DNA of 64,000 bases from Pagrus major (GCF_040436345.1 NC_133238.1:7876150-7940149); one strand, 5' to 3'; counted from the first letter of the stretch, positions 1 to 11,530 are shown. Program-made: numbers and translations. The notes: generated by a model from the sequence alone, not told the origin.

Positions 1-931
1 CAAAGCAAAGAAGCACCTGAAGAAGAAAGCGAACAAAGCAGCCCCTGAAATAAACACATTCATTGAGGAGGTAAAGGTACCTGTAACAAAGCTTGCTCTT
101 TTTTTCACGCTCTTGCTTGTTTCTAATTATATATTAATTATTATAATTATTGAATCTTTGCTTTTAATTGTCTTTATAATGCCTTCCACACACATCATAC
201 CTGTGACATGTAATTAATCAGAGCTAAATGCATGTGCTTGTCTTGTCCTGGTTTTCGGTGGGGAGGTTCATATCTTTATTTGTAAACCAGCAGTGCCCTC
301 TAGTGTACAGTTAGCAATACTACACCTACTAACTGTGACACAGCAGGCTGAAGAGAGATGGTAGATGATACCATCTTTAGGTGATGGTGTTGCACCTTTC
401 AAGAGTAATGTTAGTTTTTCTAATCTAGACTAGAGCTGCAACAATTAGTCAATTCATCAATCAGCTGATAAAAGGACAATTAATTGCTAACTTTTGCTGG
501 TTTCAGCTTTTTAAATGTAAGGATTTGCTGCTTTTCTTTGGCATTAATGATAGTAAATGAAGAATCTTTGGGTTTTGGACTGTGGGTTGCCACCCAAAGA
601 CATCACCTTCGACATTTTTCAGAATTTTCAACATTTTGCAACTTAACGATTAATCATGAAAGTAATCAGTAGATTAATCGATAATGAAAATAATTGTAAA
701 TTGCATCCGTAATCCAGACTATACTCTCTTGTTTTTGCTCTTTCAAGCCACTTTAAAACAGTAAACACCTCTTCACTGGTTAATACAGTACACTTCTTTT
801 AAGCTCGTATAACTCGTAAACTCATCTCTCTTTTCCCCCTCCATCTCCTGCAGGCCTCAGATTTTATCAAAAGGAACATCGTGTTGTCCAGCGGGTTCGT
901 TGGAGGCTTCTTCCTGGGTTTGGCCTCATAA
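1..931 (+). CDS. fundc1: FUN14 domain-containing protein 1, C-terminal two exons (partial)
   Basis: Only the end of the gene is present. Coding segments are 1-70 (frame starts at base 2, donor GAG|GTAAAG) and 854-931 (acceptor CTGCAG|GCC, stop TAA 929-931), joined in phase 0. The first gives 23 residues including KKANKAAPEINTFIEE and the second 25 residues ending FVGGFFLGLAS. This matches the C-terminus of FUNDC1, an outer-mitochondrial-membrane mitophagy receptor that recruits LC3 through an N-terminal LIR (outside this window). The Gly-rich final helix is the last membrane segment of the FUN14 domain. FUNDC2 shares this domain, but the KANKAAPEIN stretch fits FUNDC1 better from memory. Next gene: cenpl, convergent. 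Confidence 0.9.
71..853 (+). other. fundc1: fundc1 last intron
   Basis: GT-AG intron of 783 bases. It holds one copy of a dispersed repeat (about 423-690). Nothing else recognised. Confidence 0.85.
423..690 (+). repeat. Dispersed non-autonomous repeat, copy 1 (hAT-MITE-like)
   Basis: Begins TAGAGCTGCAACAATTAGTC and ends in a run of ATTAATCGATAATGAAAATAATTG, with the core GCTGGTTTCAGCTTTTTAAATG and AGTAAATGAAGAATCTTTGGG. Diverged copies sit at about 12416-12600, 12695-12985, 25490-25740, 40668-40965 and 59069-59290, all in this orientation. The GCTGCAAC end with a matching inverse at the far end of intact copies is typical of a very common teleost terminal-inverted-repeat element. The family assignment is from memory. 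Confidence 0.7.
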
Positions 932-2235
932 AGCTGCTGCACACGCTGAAGCCTCTTCTTACTGTGAATCACAACTCTACATAGGTCACTTTCCTCTCCA
1001 TCGTTTACCTCACGGCTCCATGTGTGCATTGATTCACGCTTAAATGAACCGAACAAGGGGGGTTTATGTTGAACATTAAAGCATGATCTGTTGTGACAGT
1101 GGTATTAACTGTATAACTAACCCCCTTGGTTTAAATCAATCCTTGCTAATTATTTCCTTTTGAGAACACAAGAGTGTGTGAGGTGTGTGTGTGCGCGCGT
1201 GTGTGTGTGTGTGTGTGTGTGAGTGGTGGCTCAGTAGGGAGTTTGGATTATACTGTGAAGACTTTTTTTTTTCTGTGGGATCTTTGCCACACTGCTGAAT
1301 ATGTCAAGCTGCCACAAACGAGCACAGACTCCTCACTGCTTTTTCGACACAGATCTGAGCCTAGATCGTTCATCCCCTCATGTATTTGCCTGGCGGATGC
1401 TGATCTCAGATTGTTATACTTTGGCATGGGTGGGGGCCATTGTAAATATATAGCCAGCCCCTTTTCAGAGCTGTAAATACCCACACAAGAGTAAACATTA
1501 TATAAACTACATGCAAGGCGGCAGAGTGGGAAGTTAACACCCTCCTCCAGTCTGGTGCTTATGGAGGTATTTTTCTATGTAGCTGTGAAGTTTGGCGAGC
1601 TTATGTGCCATTTAAACACGTAAGCAATCCAGTTTTTAAAGTTGATCACACTGGCTGAGGGTTTAAATAAAGTTATGTTCCCACTCTGAGCAGAAGTTAT
1701 TGATATACAACACATATCATGAGCATAATTCACAACTTAATGTTACATGTGTGAATATTCTCCATGAAGAGTATTAAATATAGATGCTTTATTCCCATAA
1801 TCCTCAGCTCCACAATGGCCTTTAACGACAGGACGAGCCTCTGCTGTACCCTAATTACCACCATCAGCAAGCTAGAGACACCTAAAGACACAGCAGTCCT
1901 GTCATTAGGGAGCATAATGGAGCAGCGATTGTGACTCCTTACGCCCTCGCTATTGTCGTCGTGCATTTAGTGGTGTCAGCGTAGCAATAACACAACAGCG
2001 AGTCCACTTAAGTTGATCACAAGTGCTTTTTTTTTTTTTTGCCTTTTTCGCCTTTTTCTACCTGTGCAATATACAGTCATGTCTTTTGTTTTTGAAAAGC
2101 TTCTTATGTCTACAACTGGTATTTTGTACACTTATGTTCCCTCCTTGTTTCTATTCAACATTATTTTGTTACCTCAGTTGTATGAATTTGGTTGGGTTGT
2201 CTGTTTTAAAATAAAGCTGCCAGATTTTGTTTTGA
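932..2235 (+). other. fundc1: Probable fundc1 3' UTR
   Basis: No coding sequence. Two AATAAA signals occur, at 1666-1671 and 2210-2215. The second is followed by a T-rich and G-rich tract and is the likelier main cleavage signal, giving a 3' UTR of about 1.3 kb. It includes a GT/GC microsatellite at 1183-1222. The poly(A) choice is inferred from sequence only. Confidence 0.5.
1183..1222 (+). repeat. (GT)n microsatellite with GC interruption
   Basis: Alternating GT with a short CGCGCG interruption, about 40 bases, a potential Z-DNA-forming tract inside the presumed fundc1 3' UTR. Confidence 0.9.
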
Positions 2236-2298
2236 ATAACAATAACATTTTAACGATGTGTTTTTTTTGGGGGGGGAAGGACATTGCTTCAAGTTGAT

Positions 2299-2647
2299 TA
2301 AAGGATAAATTCAGCCAAACATAAAAATTCAGTCATTATCTTCTCCAAGTTTGGCAGTCCACAAAACATTTCTGGAACTTCAAGGCAAAACAGAGTTGCA
2401 GCATTCTCCTAATCAGCTGAAGTAGACGGCGACTTGTTTTAAAGTGCAAAAACAACTGAAAAAACAAAACAAAATGGCTCCATACAGCTCATCTACTTCA
2501 GTTCTTTAAGAGAATGCTGCAACACTATTTTTTGCCATGAAGCTCCAGAAATGTTTTGTCGGCTTCGAAACTTCACCCGACTTTTCATCAGCATGGGGGT
2601 GAGTAGATTGTGACTAAATTCTCATTTTTGGGTGAATTTATCTTTTA
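2299..2647. mobile_element. Foldback MITE, about 349 bp
   Basis: The left end TAAAGGATAAATTCAGCC and the right end (reverse complement TAAAAGATAAATTCACCC) form terminal inverted repeats of about 34 bases. Subterminal sequence is also inverted: ACAAAACATTTCTGGAACTT at 2360-2379 pairs with the segment near 2541-2562, and the GAATGCTGCAAC segment near 2511 pairs with the one near 2396. The whole element therefore folds back on itself. There is no open reading frame, so it is a non-autonomous DNA transposon. Confidence 0.85.
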
Positions 2648-3757
2648 CGTCTTTACGTCAAGTCATGTAATTATACTTGGATATGCAGATGGAGATGAGG
2701 TTGCACCATCTGGCCATTTCAACGGTAACTGCATTTGATAACAACCATGTCAAATTTGATGGTGTAAAAAAGGGAGAGGAATTAATGCAGCGTGAGAACA
2801 TTTAGTTATTTAATGTTTATTGGCAGAACATTTTACATCTCTAATGAGTTTCTTTCATTTGGTAAGCAAAAATTCTCCTGTCTCTACCGATCTGTCAGCT
2901 TGTTCATCCAATTATGGAAAGATATTCATCAAATAAATATGAGTTTGTATTATTACTTTATTAATTAGTATATAATACATTTTTGAGTTTGAATTTCTTT
3001 TCCAAAACTACATAGTGCACCCTTAAACTGAGTATATTTTCATTTTGAAATGTTGGTGAGACAAAACAGGCAATCTGAAGATATGATTTTGGAACTGACT
3101 GGCATTTTTGGGGGATTTCATTGACCTAGGTGTTCATTGATAATGTGTTATGTGTTACTTTCACCAAATATTAAACCAATAATATATATATAAATAATCA
3201 TCAGTAATGTGGATATAAAACCAGAAGACTTTTATCACAACATGACATCCAAAATCTGACATGATATATAGTCTTTATATTGCCTAGTTCTAGCTCTAAA
3301 TGAATAGAAACCCACAGTACAGGGCAGCTAGTGGAAGTTTCTTAATATCTGGCAAGTTAACAATTGGAATAAATGCACAACAAATAACAAAATGGACTTA
3401 CAGATAGAACAAAACCATAACTGCTTGTAAAAGACTCATTGTTCCAAGTGTGTAGAATTTGGGAGTTTCGCTCCAACTGTTACTTTATCAGGCACCAGTC
3501 AAAGTATTCACCACCACACTGCATCCTATAATGCTTTTATTTACAACTATGAATGACAAAAATACATTAAACCCTGGACAAGAATATATACAGGAGAGTA
3601 TTTACAAAAGAGCAAAAGCAGACAACCTGGTAAACAAGAAACACTGGAACGTTTTCCTCAATAGTCACTCATAATTATAGCTGCAACATTTCCTGGGTTC
3701 AGATGTTGGAGGATAGAAAATAGATTTCCTGATGTTAACTATTGGGCTTTTATTAAA
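2648..3757. other. Intergenic, no gene seen
   Basis: AT-rich. The stretch 3056-3110 (GAGACAAAACAGGCAATCTG and onward) resembles an internal fragment of the dispersed repeat described at 423-690. No other feature recognised. Confidence 0.5.
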
Positions 3758-4286
3758 AGGTGCAATATGTATGAATTTTAGTTAAAAATTAACTAAAAGT
3801 ATCAACAAAAAAAAAAGAAAGAAAGAAGAAACATCATCGGCTGTGTACTGTGTGTGTTGCAGAGATATCTACTAAAGCTAGCATGCTAACCAGCTAGCCC
3901 TGGCCTGCTCTGCCCTGTCTCTGTCCAACAACACCAAGATGGTTTTCTAATCAGGTTTTGCTCCTGGTTCCCTGGGGGTCACCCCGCTGTAACTCCCACT
4001 CAGGCTTCCAGATGTGGGCACAGACAGATGCCAGACCTCCCTCTAGCATGTTGCCATGCCATCGTCCCGACAGCCCATTATACCGATTCCTTGGCCACCC
4101 AAGCAACAAACACTAACTAATCAGAGGGACATTGGGCGGGTGTTTTCAAATATTTTGCTGTCTATGGGGTGTCTGACCAGAACAAAGCTAGCTGGTTAGC
4201 ATTTAGTAGATATCTCTGCAACGCATTACATATAGGTCAATGACATAAAGTTAATAATTTTGTTAATTTAATTACATATCGCACCT
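3758..4286. mobile_element. MITE with terminal and subterminal inverted repeats, about 529 bp
   Basis: The ends AGGTGCAATATGTA (3758) and TACATATCGCACCT (4273-4286) are inverted repeats. A second, longer inverted pair lies inside: GCAGAGATATCTACTAAAGC at 3862 onward against its complement ending at 4219, continuing through GCTAACCAGCTAGC. No transposase reading frame is present. The interior has no gene. Confidence 0.8.
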
Positions 4287-4477
4287 ATAAAGAGAATATT
4301 GTACAAAAAATAACTTACAATTTCATGTTTTTTACAGAGTTTAATAAAAAGACTTATTTATAAAAAAATATTTATAAAAAAAATGTTTTAAAAAGCTGCA
4401 TGTCCAATTTTTCCAGGTCCGTCTTTTTTTCTTTCTCCAAATGTGGCTATTGCAATTACCTGTTGCACTAAAAAGTC

Positions 4478-4483
4478 TTTATT
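4478..4483 (-). terminator. cenpl: cenpl poly(A) signal
   Basis: AATAAA on the minus strand only 7 bases past the cenpl stop codon (4491-4493), predicting an unusually short 3' UTR of a few tens of bases. Confidence 0.6.
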
Positions 4484-4490
4484 CTGCCAC

Positions 4491-5655
4491 TCAGAGGGGC
4501 ATTTTGAGGAGGGCACATTCTGTCAACAGCGTAAAGGTGGTGATCATGTATCTGCTGTTGGAGATCTGAAACAAAGAGAAACATTAGTACAACTGTATTT
4601 TGCAGGCTGTGTGTGTAATGAAAGACTCAGCTGTTTGTGCCAGACAGTACCTTGATTTTCCCGCTGTACTTGGCTGAGCCCAGTGCTGTGGTGACCTGTT
4701 TCAGGCTTCCAGCTGACAGATCCAGCCTGAAATGTCTGTAGAAGTGGCCCTTCAACCCCTGCATGAACTCCATCACCTCCTCAATATCAATACTGTTCTC
4801 CTCCTCCTCCTCCTCCACCTCCTCCCCTCCTTTACTCTCCTCCCGTGGATCCTTCCTCACACTCCTCCACAGCTCCCATGCATCCCGGGGGTCGACTGTA
4901 TATGTGACTTGCAGCGGTGGCACCACTGGGAGGGTCCAAATCATTTTGAGGTGCTGGATGCTGGACTCTGTGTGGCAGTTAGTCCATAAAGCTGCCAGCC
5001 ACTGCAAGCTTGTGTGGTTGATCTCCAGGGGGCCGAAGCAGCAGTCGAAGGTCTGCTGGAACCATGATTTGACCACGGTGCTGAGACCCTCGGCCCCACT
5101 GCTGCAGAAGAGTGGCAGGCAGGTGAAGTCCTCTGGAAGCGAGCGCAGGTAGTCAGGGTTGCCGTTGATGCAGGTCAGCCAGCCGCTCCAGACCGGCCTC
5201 TGAGGCTCATCCTTCCTGGCAAACAAAGGCTTTGAATGGATCTGTGGTGGGAAATGGAAACAGAGAAAGTCTCACTCAGAGAACACGGCATACTAAAGAC
5301 ACAAACACAAAAATAAGTACATTTTCTTTTTAATATGAAGAGTGGAAGATTTAATCCACACCCCTGTCCTTTTCACTTATTTTTGATGTTATCAATATAT
5401 AACATTCAACCCACACTTAAACAAGTTCCTTCACATTTGCCATTTCAAATTCCATTTTTTTCCAAGTACACAAATTGTGCATCTAACTCTCTTTTCACTA
5501 ATAGAAAACTTGCATTTACCCGTTGTAGTGTTATAAATATTGAAATATCGCTAAATATCGATTCTGAATGTTGGAAACTGTTTCAATAGTAATTTTAGTA
5601 TCAATACTGATACCAGCTGTACTTTCTTGGCCTCTCTTGCTTCCGACAGCGAGTC

Positions 5656-5689
<34 letters not shown>

Positions 5690-7618
5690 ACTGTAGTGTC
5701 CACAAAGGCCCACCTCCTCCCACTCTTCTGACTATGGTGAGACATAACTTATCTTGAATGCTGCTGTGATTAACACACAGTACCCTAGCCTTGCTATATT
5801 TATCTTTTCTCAAAAATTCATTGCATCCCTGGCAACGATGATGAATGCAGCCTGCTTCCTTGCAAAGGAACCTACTTACCTACTTACACAAATTACAAAA
5901 ATCAGATTTCATACTTTAATTCTTCTAAAATGCAGATAGCCATAAAGCATCTAAACTAATTTAGTTACCAATAATTATACCAATGTGAATCTTGCCCTAA
6001 GCAAATATTAAAAATTAGACTCTGTTCACTTTGCAGTCTACGCATCATGTTTTGTGTCTCATTTTCATCTAGTGAATGATGTGGAATATACTGCCACTCT
6101 GAACATTTTTGTGAATGAGTTTGTATGCTTACAAATCCAACTGTGTATCACATGTCCAAATGGACACCAGTAGCCTGGAAAGCTTCTCTCTGCCTCTACA
6201 GTATTCTCTACTTACCTGTATGAGGACTGTCTCGGCATCATCGTCCGCCTCGACCATCCCTTGCACCACAGAGATGGACACTCTGAAGCTGCTCTGCCCT
6301 CCCTCCACCTCCACGGCCAAACCTTGTTGCTTCTCTGCAGCAATGAACGCTGAGAGCTGCCTGGAGTAGCTCTTCAACTGAGTGTGTCTGAACTGGTAGA
6401 GGGGTGTAACGTACGACAGCTGCCACTCTGTCTTCATTAGTAAGGCCAGCTGCTGTGGATTCACCTTCTCCTTTGACAAGAAGAGGATAATGATGTTAGG
6501 ATTCATTGTATGTGATTTTTGAATAAAAACTGATAAAAAACAAGGTGTACAATGGCCTGGATAGACTCACAGTGACATTGTGTGACTTTGGAGCCCTTCT
6601 GCTGGCGGTGAGCCTCCGTGCTGTGAACCCTGGGGTAAAGCAGAGTCGTGAGGCAGCACCTACGCAGCTGCGATATGACTGACGATAACTCTTACTTTTG
6701 CTCCTCCTCTCAGCTACAACACTGTTTGTAGGAGTCCTTGTGGCACTGGAATTAATACACAGATCATCACATCATTGTTCCAGATAGTCATAGTCATTGC
6801 AATGCACTTCATGGGACCAAAATCTAGTACAAATAATTGAGATTGTGTTGAAAGTGACCATATTCCCTTAATTTACATGATGAAATTACAAACCGTTATA
6901 GCCCCTTATCAATCCATTCATAAAGATAGATTTGGGGGTGGAATATTATACATAAAGACCAGTTGGTCCCACTTGAATGACTGTTTTTTTAAGACAAAAG
7001 CAGCAGCAACAACACATACACACAAACCAAAGCTCTGCTAAGGCCACTCCTTTTCTTATGGTCCGTTCGCAATAACATTGACACCACTGTCCTGGGACTG
7101 AACGTGCACTTCTCACATGTTTAGAGGCAACACAACGTGAAACCTAAAACGAAACATTAGCTAAAGTCTGACTTTGTCAGGAGAACTGAATACAAAACAG
7201 CTTCAGTTCGCATTCATTTCCATTTAGTTTACTTTGGGCGAAGCTCATTGTCAGAATAAGATGACAAAACAATTATAAAATGTGAAATTTTGATGTAACA
7301 CAATGCTCCCCTGGGTATAGGATATATGCCGAATAGAAAAGTAGAGGTCGACGATTCGTAAAATGTCTTGTATGTCATAGTAATAGGTCCGTACATGTCA
7401 TGAAAAGCAAGGCAACATTAAACCACCCGATTATTCAATGTTATTTGGCGTGACCGTCGCTTGATACGGACGAGAACGGCAAGTATCCGGGCTAGAGGAG
7501 CCGTAAAGCAATGTTGACGAAAATGCGCGTTTTTTGTTGTAGCGAAGACAAATATATTGAAGAAAGTTGCATTTTGTACGAAGTAAATAGAGTTTAACCT
7601 GCTTTGATGTCGCTCCAT
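4491..7618 (-). CDS. cenpl: Centromere protein L (CENP-L), five coding exons
   Basis: Minus-strand coding exons in order are 7618-7599, 6745-6571, 6470-6216, 5241-4651 and 4565-4491 (stop TGA). Together they give 1116 bases, 371 residues; human CENP-L is about 344. CENP-L pairs with CENP-N in the CCAN complex at the inner kinetochore. Family landmarks: TEWQLSYVTPLYQFRHTQLK, YSRQLSAFIAAEKQQGLAVE, EDFTCLPLFCSSGAEG, WFQQTFDCCFGPLEIN, and the end SRYMITTFTLLTECALLKMP. An acidic Glu run (SKGGEEVEEEEEENS) expands the middle. The last four exons are firm. Exon 1 is weaker: donor CAG|GTTAAA is poor but its phase fits exon 2. I chose the ATG at 7618 because MERHQS + SATRTP resembles the short family N-terminus. 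An in-frame ATG at 7720 would add 34 residues. Confidence 0.88.
4566..4650 (-). other. cenpl: cenpl intron 4
   Basis: Short 85-base GT-AG intron: donor ATCAAG|GTACTG at 4651/4650, acceptor TTTCAG|ATCTCC at 4566/4565. It splits KIK from ISNSRYM, in phase 0. Confidence 0.85.
4651..5241 (-). CDS. cenpl: cenpl coding exon 4 (main CENP-L domain)
   Basis: This exon is 591 bases, 197 codons, phase 0 at both ends (acceptor CCACAG|ATCCAT). It carries IHSKPLFARKDE, the conserved DFTCLPLF and WFQQTFDC motifs and the acidic insert. Confidence 0.9.
5551..5860. repeat. Interspersed repeat shared with 13690-13940
   Basis: Aligns with cask intron 1 through TGGAAACTGTTTCAATAGTA, CACCACTGTAGTGTCCACA, CACCTCCTCC and TTGCTATATTTATCTTTT. 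A (CA)n tract has expanded inside this copy. It lies in cenpl intron 3 and belongs to an unidentified fish repeat family. Confidence 0.6.
5657..5688. repeat. (CA)n microsatellite
   Basis: Uninterrupted CA dinucleotides, about 32 bases, inside the interspersed repeat of cenpl intron 3. Confidence 0.95.
6216..6470 (-). CDS. cenpl: cenpl coding exon 3
   Basis: This exon is 255 bases, 85 codons, running from EKVNPQQLALLMKTEW to ETVLIQ. Acceptor GTCAAAG|GAGAAG, donor TACAG|GTAAGT. Confidence 0.9.
6571..6745 (-). CDS. cenpl: cenpl coding exon 2
   Basis: This exon is 175 bases, encoding a basic, Ser/Arg-rich N-terminal region (SKSKSYRQSYRS, FTPGFTARRLTASRRAP). Acceptor TTCCAG|TGCC, donor GTCACT|GTGAGT. 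It is one base past phase 1, which fits only an upstream exon ending two bases into a codon. Confidence 0.75.
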
Positions 7619-7745
7619 GTCTGGCGTACCGACCCAAGCATAAGGAAACCGGAAACAAATTTGAACGTCGCGCTTTCCCAGGAGTCTGCGCGGTAGAGTC
7701 AGCCAATCACATCGAGCCAAACAGGAAGTTGGATTTTCATTTATC
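7619..7745 (-). promoter_or_regulatory. cenpl: Probable cenpl promoter and 5' UTR
   Basis: GC-richer than its surroundings, with scattered CpG. A CCAAT motif (7703-7707) and an ETS-like CAGGAAGT (7723-7730) lie 85-110 bases upstream of the chosen start. No TATA box. CCAAT plus ETS is common in cell-cycle and housekeeping promoters; use here is inferred. Confidence 0.45.
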
Positions 7746-10480
7746 GTTTTAACAATTTTTTATTGATTACTTAAATAAATACAGGGAACATGGGAGAGGC
7801 AAAGGGAAGGAATAAGCACACAGTAATATAAATAAATAAATATTATTATTATTATAACATTCATAAAACCATCAAGACATCACAAGTTTTAACATTAATA
7901 CATACAATTATAATTGTTCTGCTGAATTTCATGCATCATCAACTTTGTCCAATAGGCCTATTGTGAAACTGATCAACCTTCTGCAGAGTCACTGAATGGA
8001 AGTTTAACATTGTTTTACTGAAGTCAAGAAAAAGAAGAAAATAAAGATTGGCGTTTACATTATATTAGAAAATTTAGAGAATGTTGAATTGTTGGATATG
8101 AAAGCCATCAGCGTTTCAGCTAAGTCTAACACTCTGGAAGACACTTTGTGAGGATGTTTCCCCTCTTGGTATGTTGGATGTTGCTGCCCAGGGAGGCGCC
8201 AACCTCGACACGCACTGCAACCTGAGTAGCAGCCAGTCCTAGATTCTGCTGCAGTTGAGCAGATTAAATGTCTCATTTTTCTGCTTTAAACCGCTCCCCT
8301 CCATTTTTCTTTGTGTCTTCTTGGGGCGATGCCAGTTGTCACTTACTTCAGATTAATTCTCAGGAGAACAGAGAATGAGTGAATTTATAGTATAGTGTTA
8401 TATAGAAGATTAACTGTTGATAAAGCTTTACCAGTCTGGAAATACTGCAAGTATTTCATGGCAGAACAGCAAAGACTAAAGTTTTACCATAAGGACTGAT
8501 TCCAAACTTGCTTCAGAGGGGATGGAAAGAGGAATTAAATGAATGAAGGGAAAATTGGAGGACGTATACATTCACATTAATGAAATGTGCAGAGGTACCG
8601 GAGTGTGCATATGCGTATGTGTACTTGCATTACTCTCATTATGTGAACTCAGCAATCAGGTGGGTTGAGGTTATGGTTAAGGTTAGCCGAGTCTGTGGGG
8701 AGTTGATGTGAGTCAATGCAATGTCCTCCGAAGTGACAAAAGCAAGTGTGTGTGTTTGTATCAGTGCAGTGAATGTTTCACTCGCTGCCAGATTCACAAG
8801 CAACCACCAAAACCGTTCCCCTCCCTGTTACCATGGAAACTGTGCTTTTTCATTTTTTTCTCCCATGTATGCTGCTTCCCATTTCTTTCTATTCATCTCG
8901 TCTTTCTCTCCTTTTTAGCATATATTTCCATCCATATTCACTGTTTCTAGTCTTTCATTCACCCTTGCCCTGTGAACCCATGTGTATGCACCTGTGCATA
9001 TGCATTTATATGTTTTGCAAGTATCTGTGTATTGAATCGAGGACTGTTCAATAGCACGTACACTGCCATACATACAGTATGATGACCACATCAACAGCCA
9101 ATCGGATTATCGGTAGCTGCTGGTGGGCTTCAACCAATGGTGGAGGCTTGCAGATGATGTGTGAGCAGAAGGGATGCAGCGCCATGGAAACTGCAGAGGG
9201 TGCCATAGGAGGACAGCGCTCTCTAGTGGAGCCAGATGTCTTTGTTTATCCCTGTCTGCATGGATGAGTTCACCTTTCTGCTTGAGGGAACTTGTATTGC
9301 CTTGTGGTTTTACTAGTCTCCTAGCACAAACTTTTTATTCTTTTTTTTTTTTAAATCTCTGATGGCCACTGGAGAAGGGTCTGGCTGATTTATCCTCAAT
9401 ATTCAATGCTGTTTTGTTAAAATTGGTAGTTTGCTTTGACCCAGGACAGTCACTTAGCAGGGTTTTTATTAGATCACAACCTTAAAAGCTTAAATGTTAC
9501 CATGCCATCATCACAATTGTTTGCAATAGTGATTTTTTTTTGTAAAATATATTTTAAAGTGTAAGCTTGTACATAATGGAAAAGTTGAATTCCCCTAGTA
9601 AACATGCAAATAGTTTTGGCCACTTTATGAAAATAATAATAAATTATTATTGTGAATATGGTGAGTCCTGTGGTAGTATTGCTTACAGAGAATATATCCA
9701 GACAGATTTTAGTTTATTACGTGTATAATTCAACATAAAGACGGTGAACATGGATCAACTTAGACCATTGTTATTGATATTATTCCTTCTTGTATCCTCT
9801 CAGTTCAAACTTTGACCTCTATCAGTTTTTCTCATTAAAATGCAGTGGACTTTATTTCAGGATGCTCAAAATGGAGCAGCGAGACGTGTAGGCTTCCTTT
9901 CATCACCCCCAGGGGGCGTCACTCACACATGTCAGGCCTTGCCTCCTTCCCACACCTGAGAAAAATTCCACCTGCGTCCCTGCATCTGCCACCTGCACCA
10001 GAGGAACCTCTGCACCTGCAGAACGATTACATGAAAGCAAATCAACTTAATCCTGACATTAATACACACTAATCTCCTCTAACACGGTTCTCCAGGGCCT
10101 TCGGCCAAAAATGTTAGCCATTTGATAAAAGAAAAGGCTTCAGATTTGCTGGATAATCATGCAAATCCCGGTGGGTAGAGTTGAAGATCATAACATCATA
10201 ATCACCTGTGTCACTAATATCCCATCGTCAAATTTATACAGACACTAAGCTGTCCCTCATTTTGCTGAGGAACCTCCCTAAGGACCCATGGGAATTTGGG
10301 AATCACTAGAAATTGCAGTCTCCCCTTTTTATAATCTAGGTGAGAAAATACATCAGTTTAATCGGACTGCTGACAGTCAGTATGTGGGAAATACGTTATT
10401 ACTGTCAGAGGAGACCATTTACAGGGGGATAAACTGCATATTAAAAGGATGGGGATAAGAAGGGGAAAGGGTGACGTAAG
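7746..10480. other. Intergenic spacer between cenpl and cask
   Basis: No convincing gene on either strand. Short reading frames (for example 8055-8276 minus and 9845-10072 plus) lack family signatures. There is an AT-rich tract with TATTAT repeats near 7835-7860. A small block at 9090-9150 contains two CCAAT motifs (AGCCAATCGG, AACCAATGG) and could be an enhancer or alternative promoter, but nothing proves it. Confidence 0.5.
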
Positions 10481-11530
10481 ATGATGGGGTTTTGATGGTC
10501 GACGCTTGCGCGGGATCCACTGGATGCAACCGTTGGAGGAGATTAGGAAACTGCGCCTAAATCGGACCGCCACCGCACGCCATCTTGGCTCGAGCGACTC
10601 GGATAAATATACAAATCTGGGCCCAATCTCCCGGGCCATTTCGGCTCTGTTCGGACCAGTTTCCTGGACGATAGAGGGAGGAGCCTGGCATTTCTGGAAG
10701 TCGGAGGAGCAGCCAGTCAAAGCCAGCCAGCATCTAAGCCAGCGTAGGAACTGGAGCAACGGTGGACGGAGGGTCGGCTGTGTTGGAAATACGATATTAT
10801 TTCAAATATTCACAAGCACAGACGGTGTATGCAGCAGAGTAGTCGTCGACATGCACGCGAAGGTCTTCCATTCGGGCTCGGGAAGCTGAAGCATATCGCA
10901 GCCCGGTCACATTACGTTTTCGCTGGGATAAGCCATCTGTGATACACTGGGTGTGCACAGCGCAATAACGGCGCGAGCCAACCGGTTATTCCATCGACAG
11001 CTAGCTCACATTAAACCAGCTAGCCAACCATTTTCGAGAGTCCCGTTAGCTTGCGGCGAAGGGAGCATCTTGGTCGGTGAGGGAAGCGTCCGTGGATGCT
11101 ACTGAGGGGAGTCCTGTGTCTGGCAGTACCCAACAGTAAGATTCAAACCCGAGGTATGCAAAGAGGGGTGTTTTTCTGCAAACGAGCGAGGAAATCTCCA
11201 CGCCCTGGGGTCTGGTCTGTGGTTACTATTTAGCTAGCTCGCTGGCTAGCCAGCCTACCGGGAGACTAGCTCAAGTGAAGGTGGGGCCGCGGAGTGACAG
11301 CCTTGGACGCCAGCTAATGTGGCTAGCCGGCTAACTTGGACTCTTTGAGTGGCCACTGTTTTTTTTTTTTTTTACTGTCACTGACATTGGGGGGGTTAAA
11401 ATCACCAGCAGTGTGCAGTCTCGCGCAATCGTAACCAGATTGGGCGAAAAGATACGTTATCATTGATTCCTCCAAATACCCGTGTGGGTGGGATATCTCG
11501 AGGAGAGCATCCTCGTTTACCTGAATGACC
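10480..11530 (+). promoter_or_regulatory. cask: CpG-rich cask promoter and 5' UTR
   Basis: CpG dinucleotides are frequent from about 10490 to 11330, against a CpG-poor background. GCCATCTTGG at 10579-10588 is a good YY1 site, often near the start site of TATA-less promoters. Several GCTAGC/AGCTAG motifs recur between 10990 and 11340. CCCGAG|GTATGC near 11150 could be a 5' UTR splice donor. The exact start site cannot be set from sequence. The 127-codon open frame at 10506-10889 lies in this island and has no family signature. Confidence 0.6.

Noticed and set aside
4763..5152. 129-codon plus-strand frame over cenpl
   Set aside because: Antisense shadow of cenpl exon 4; Ser-rich sequence arises from the acidic Glu codons on the other strand.
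8055..8276. 73-codon minus-strand frame with several Cys
   Set aside because: No recognisable domain, no promoter or splice context; left as unassigned spacer.
10506..10889. 127-codon open frame in the cask promoter island
   Set aside because: GC-rich sequence keeps frames open by chance. No domain, and an overlapping minus-strand frame of similar length exists.
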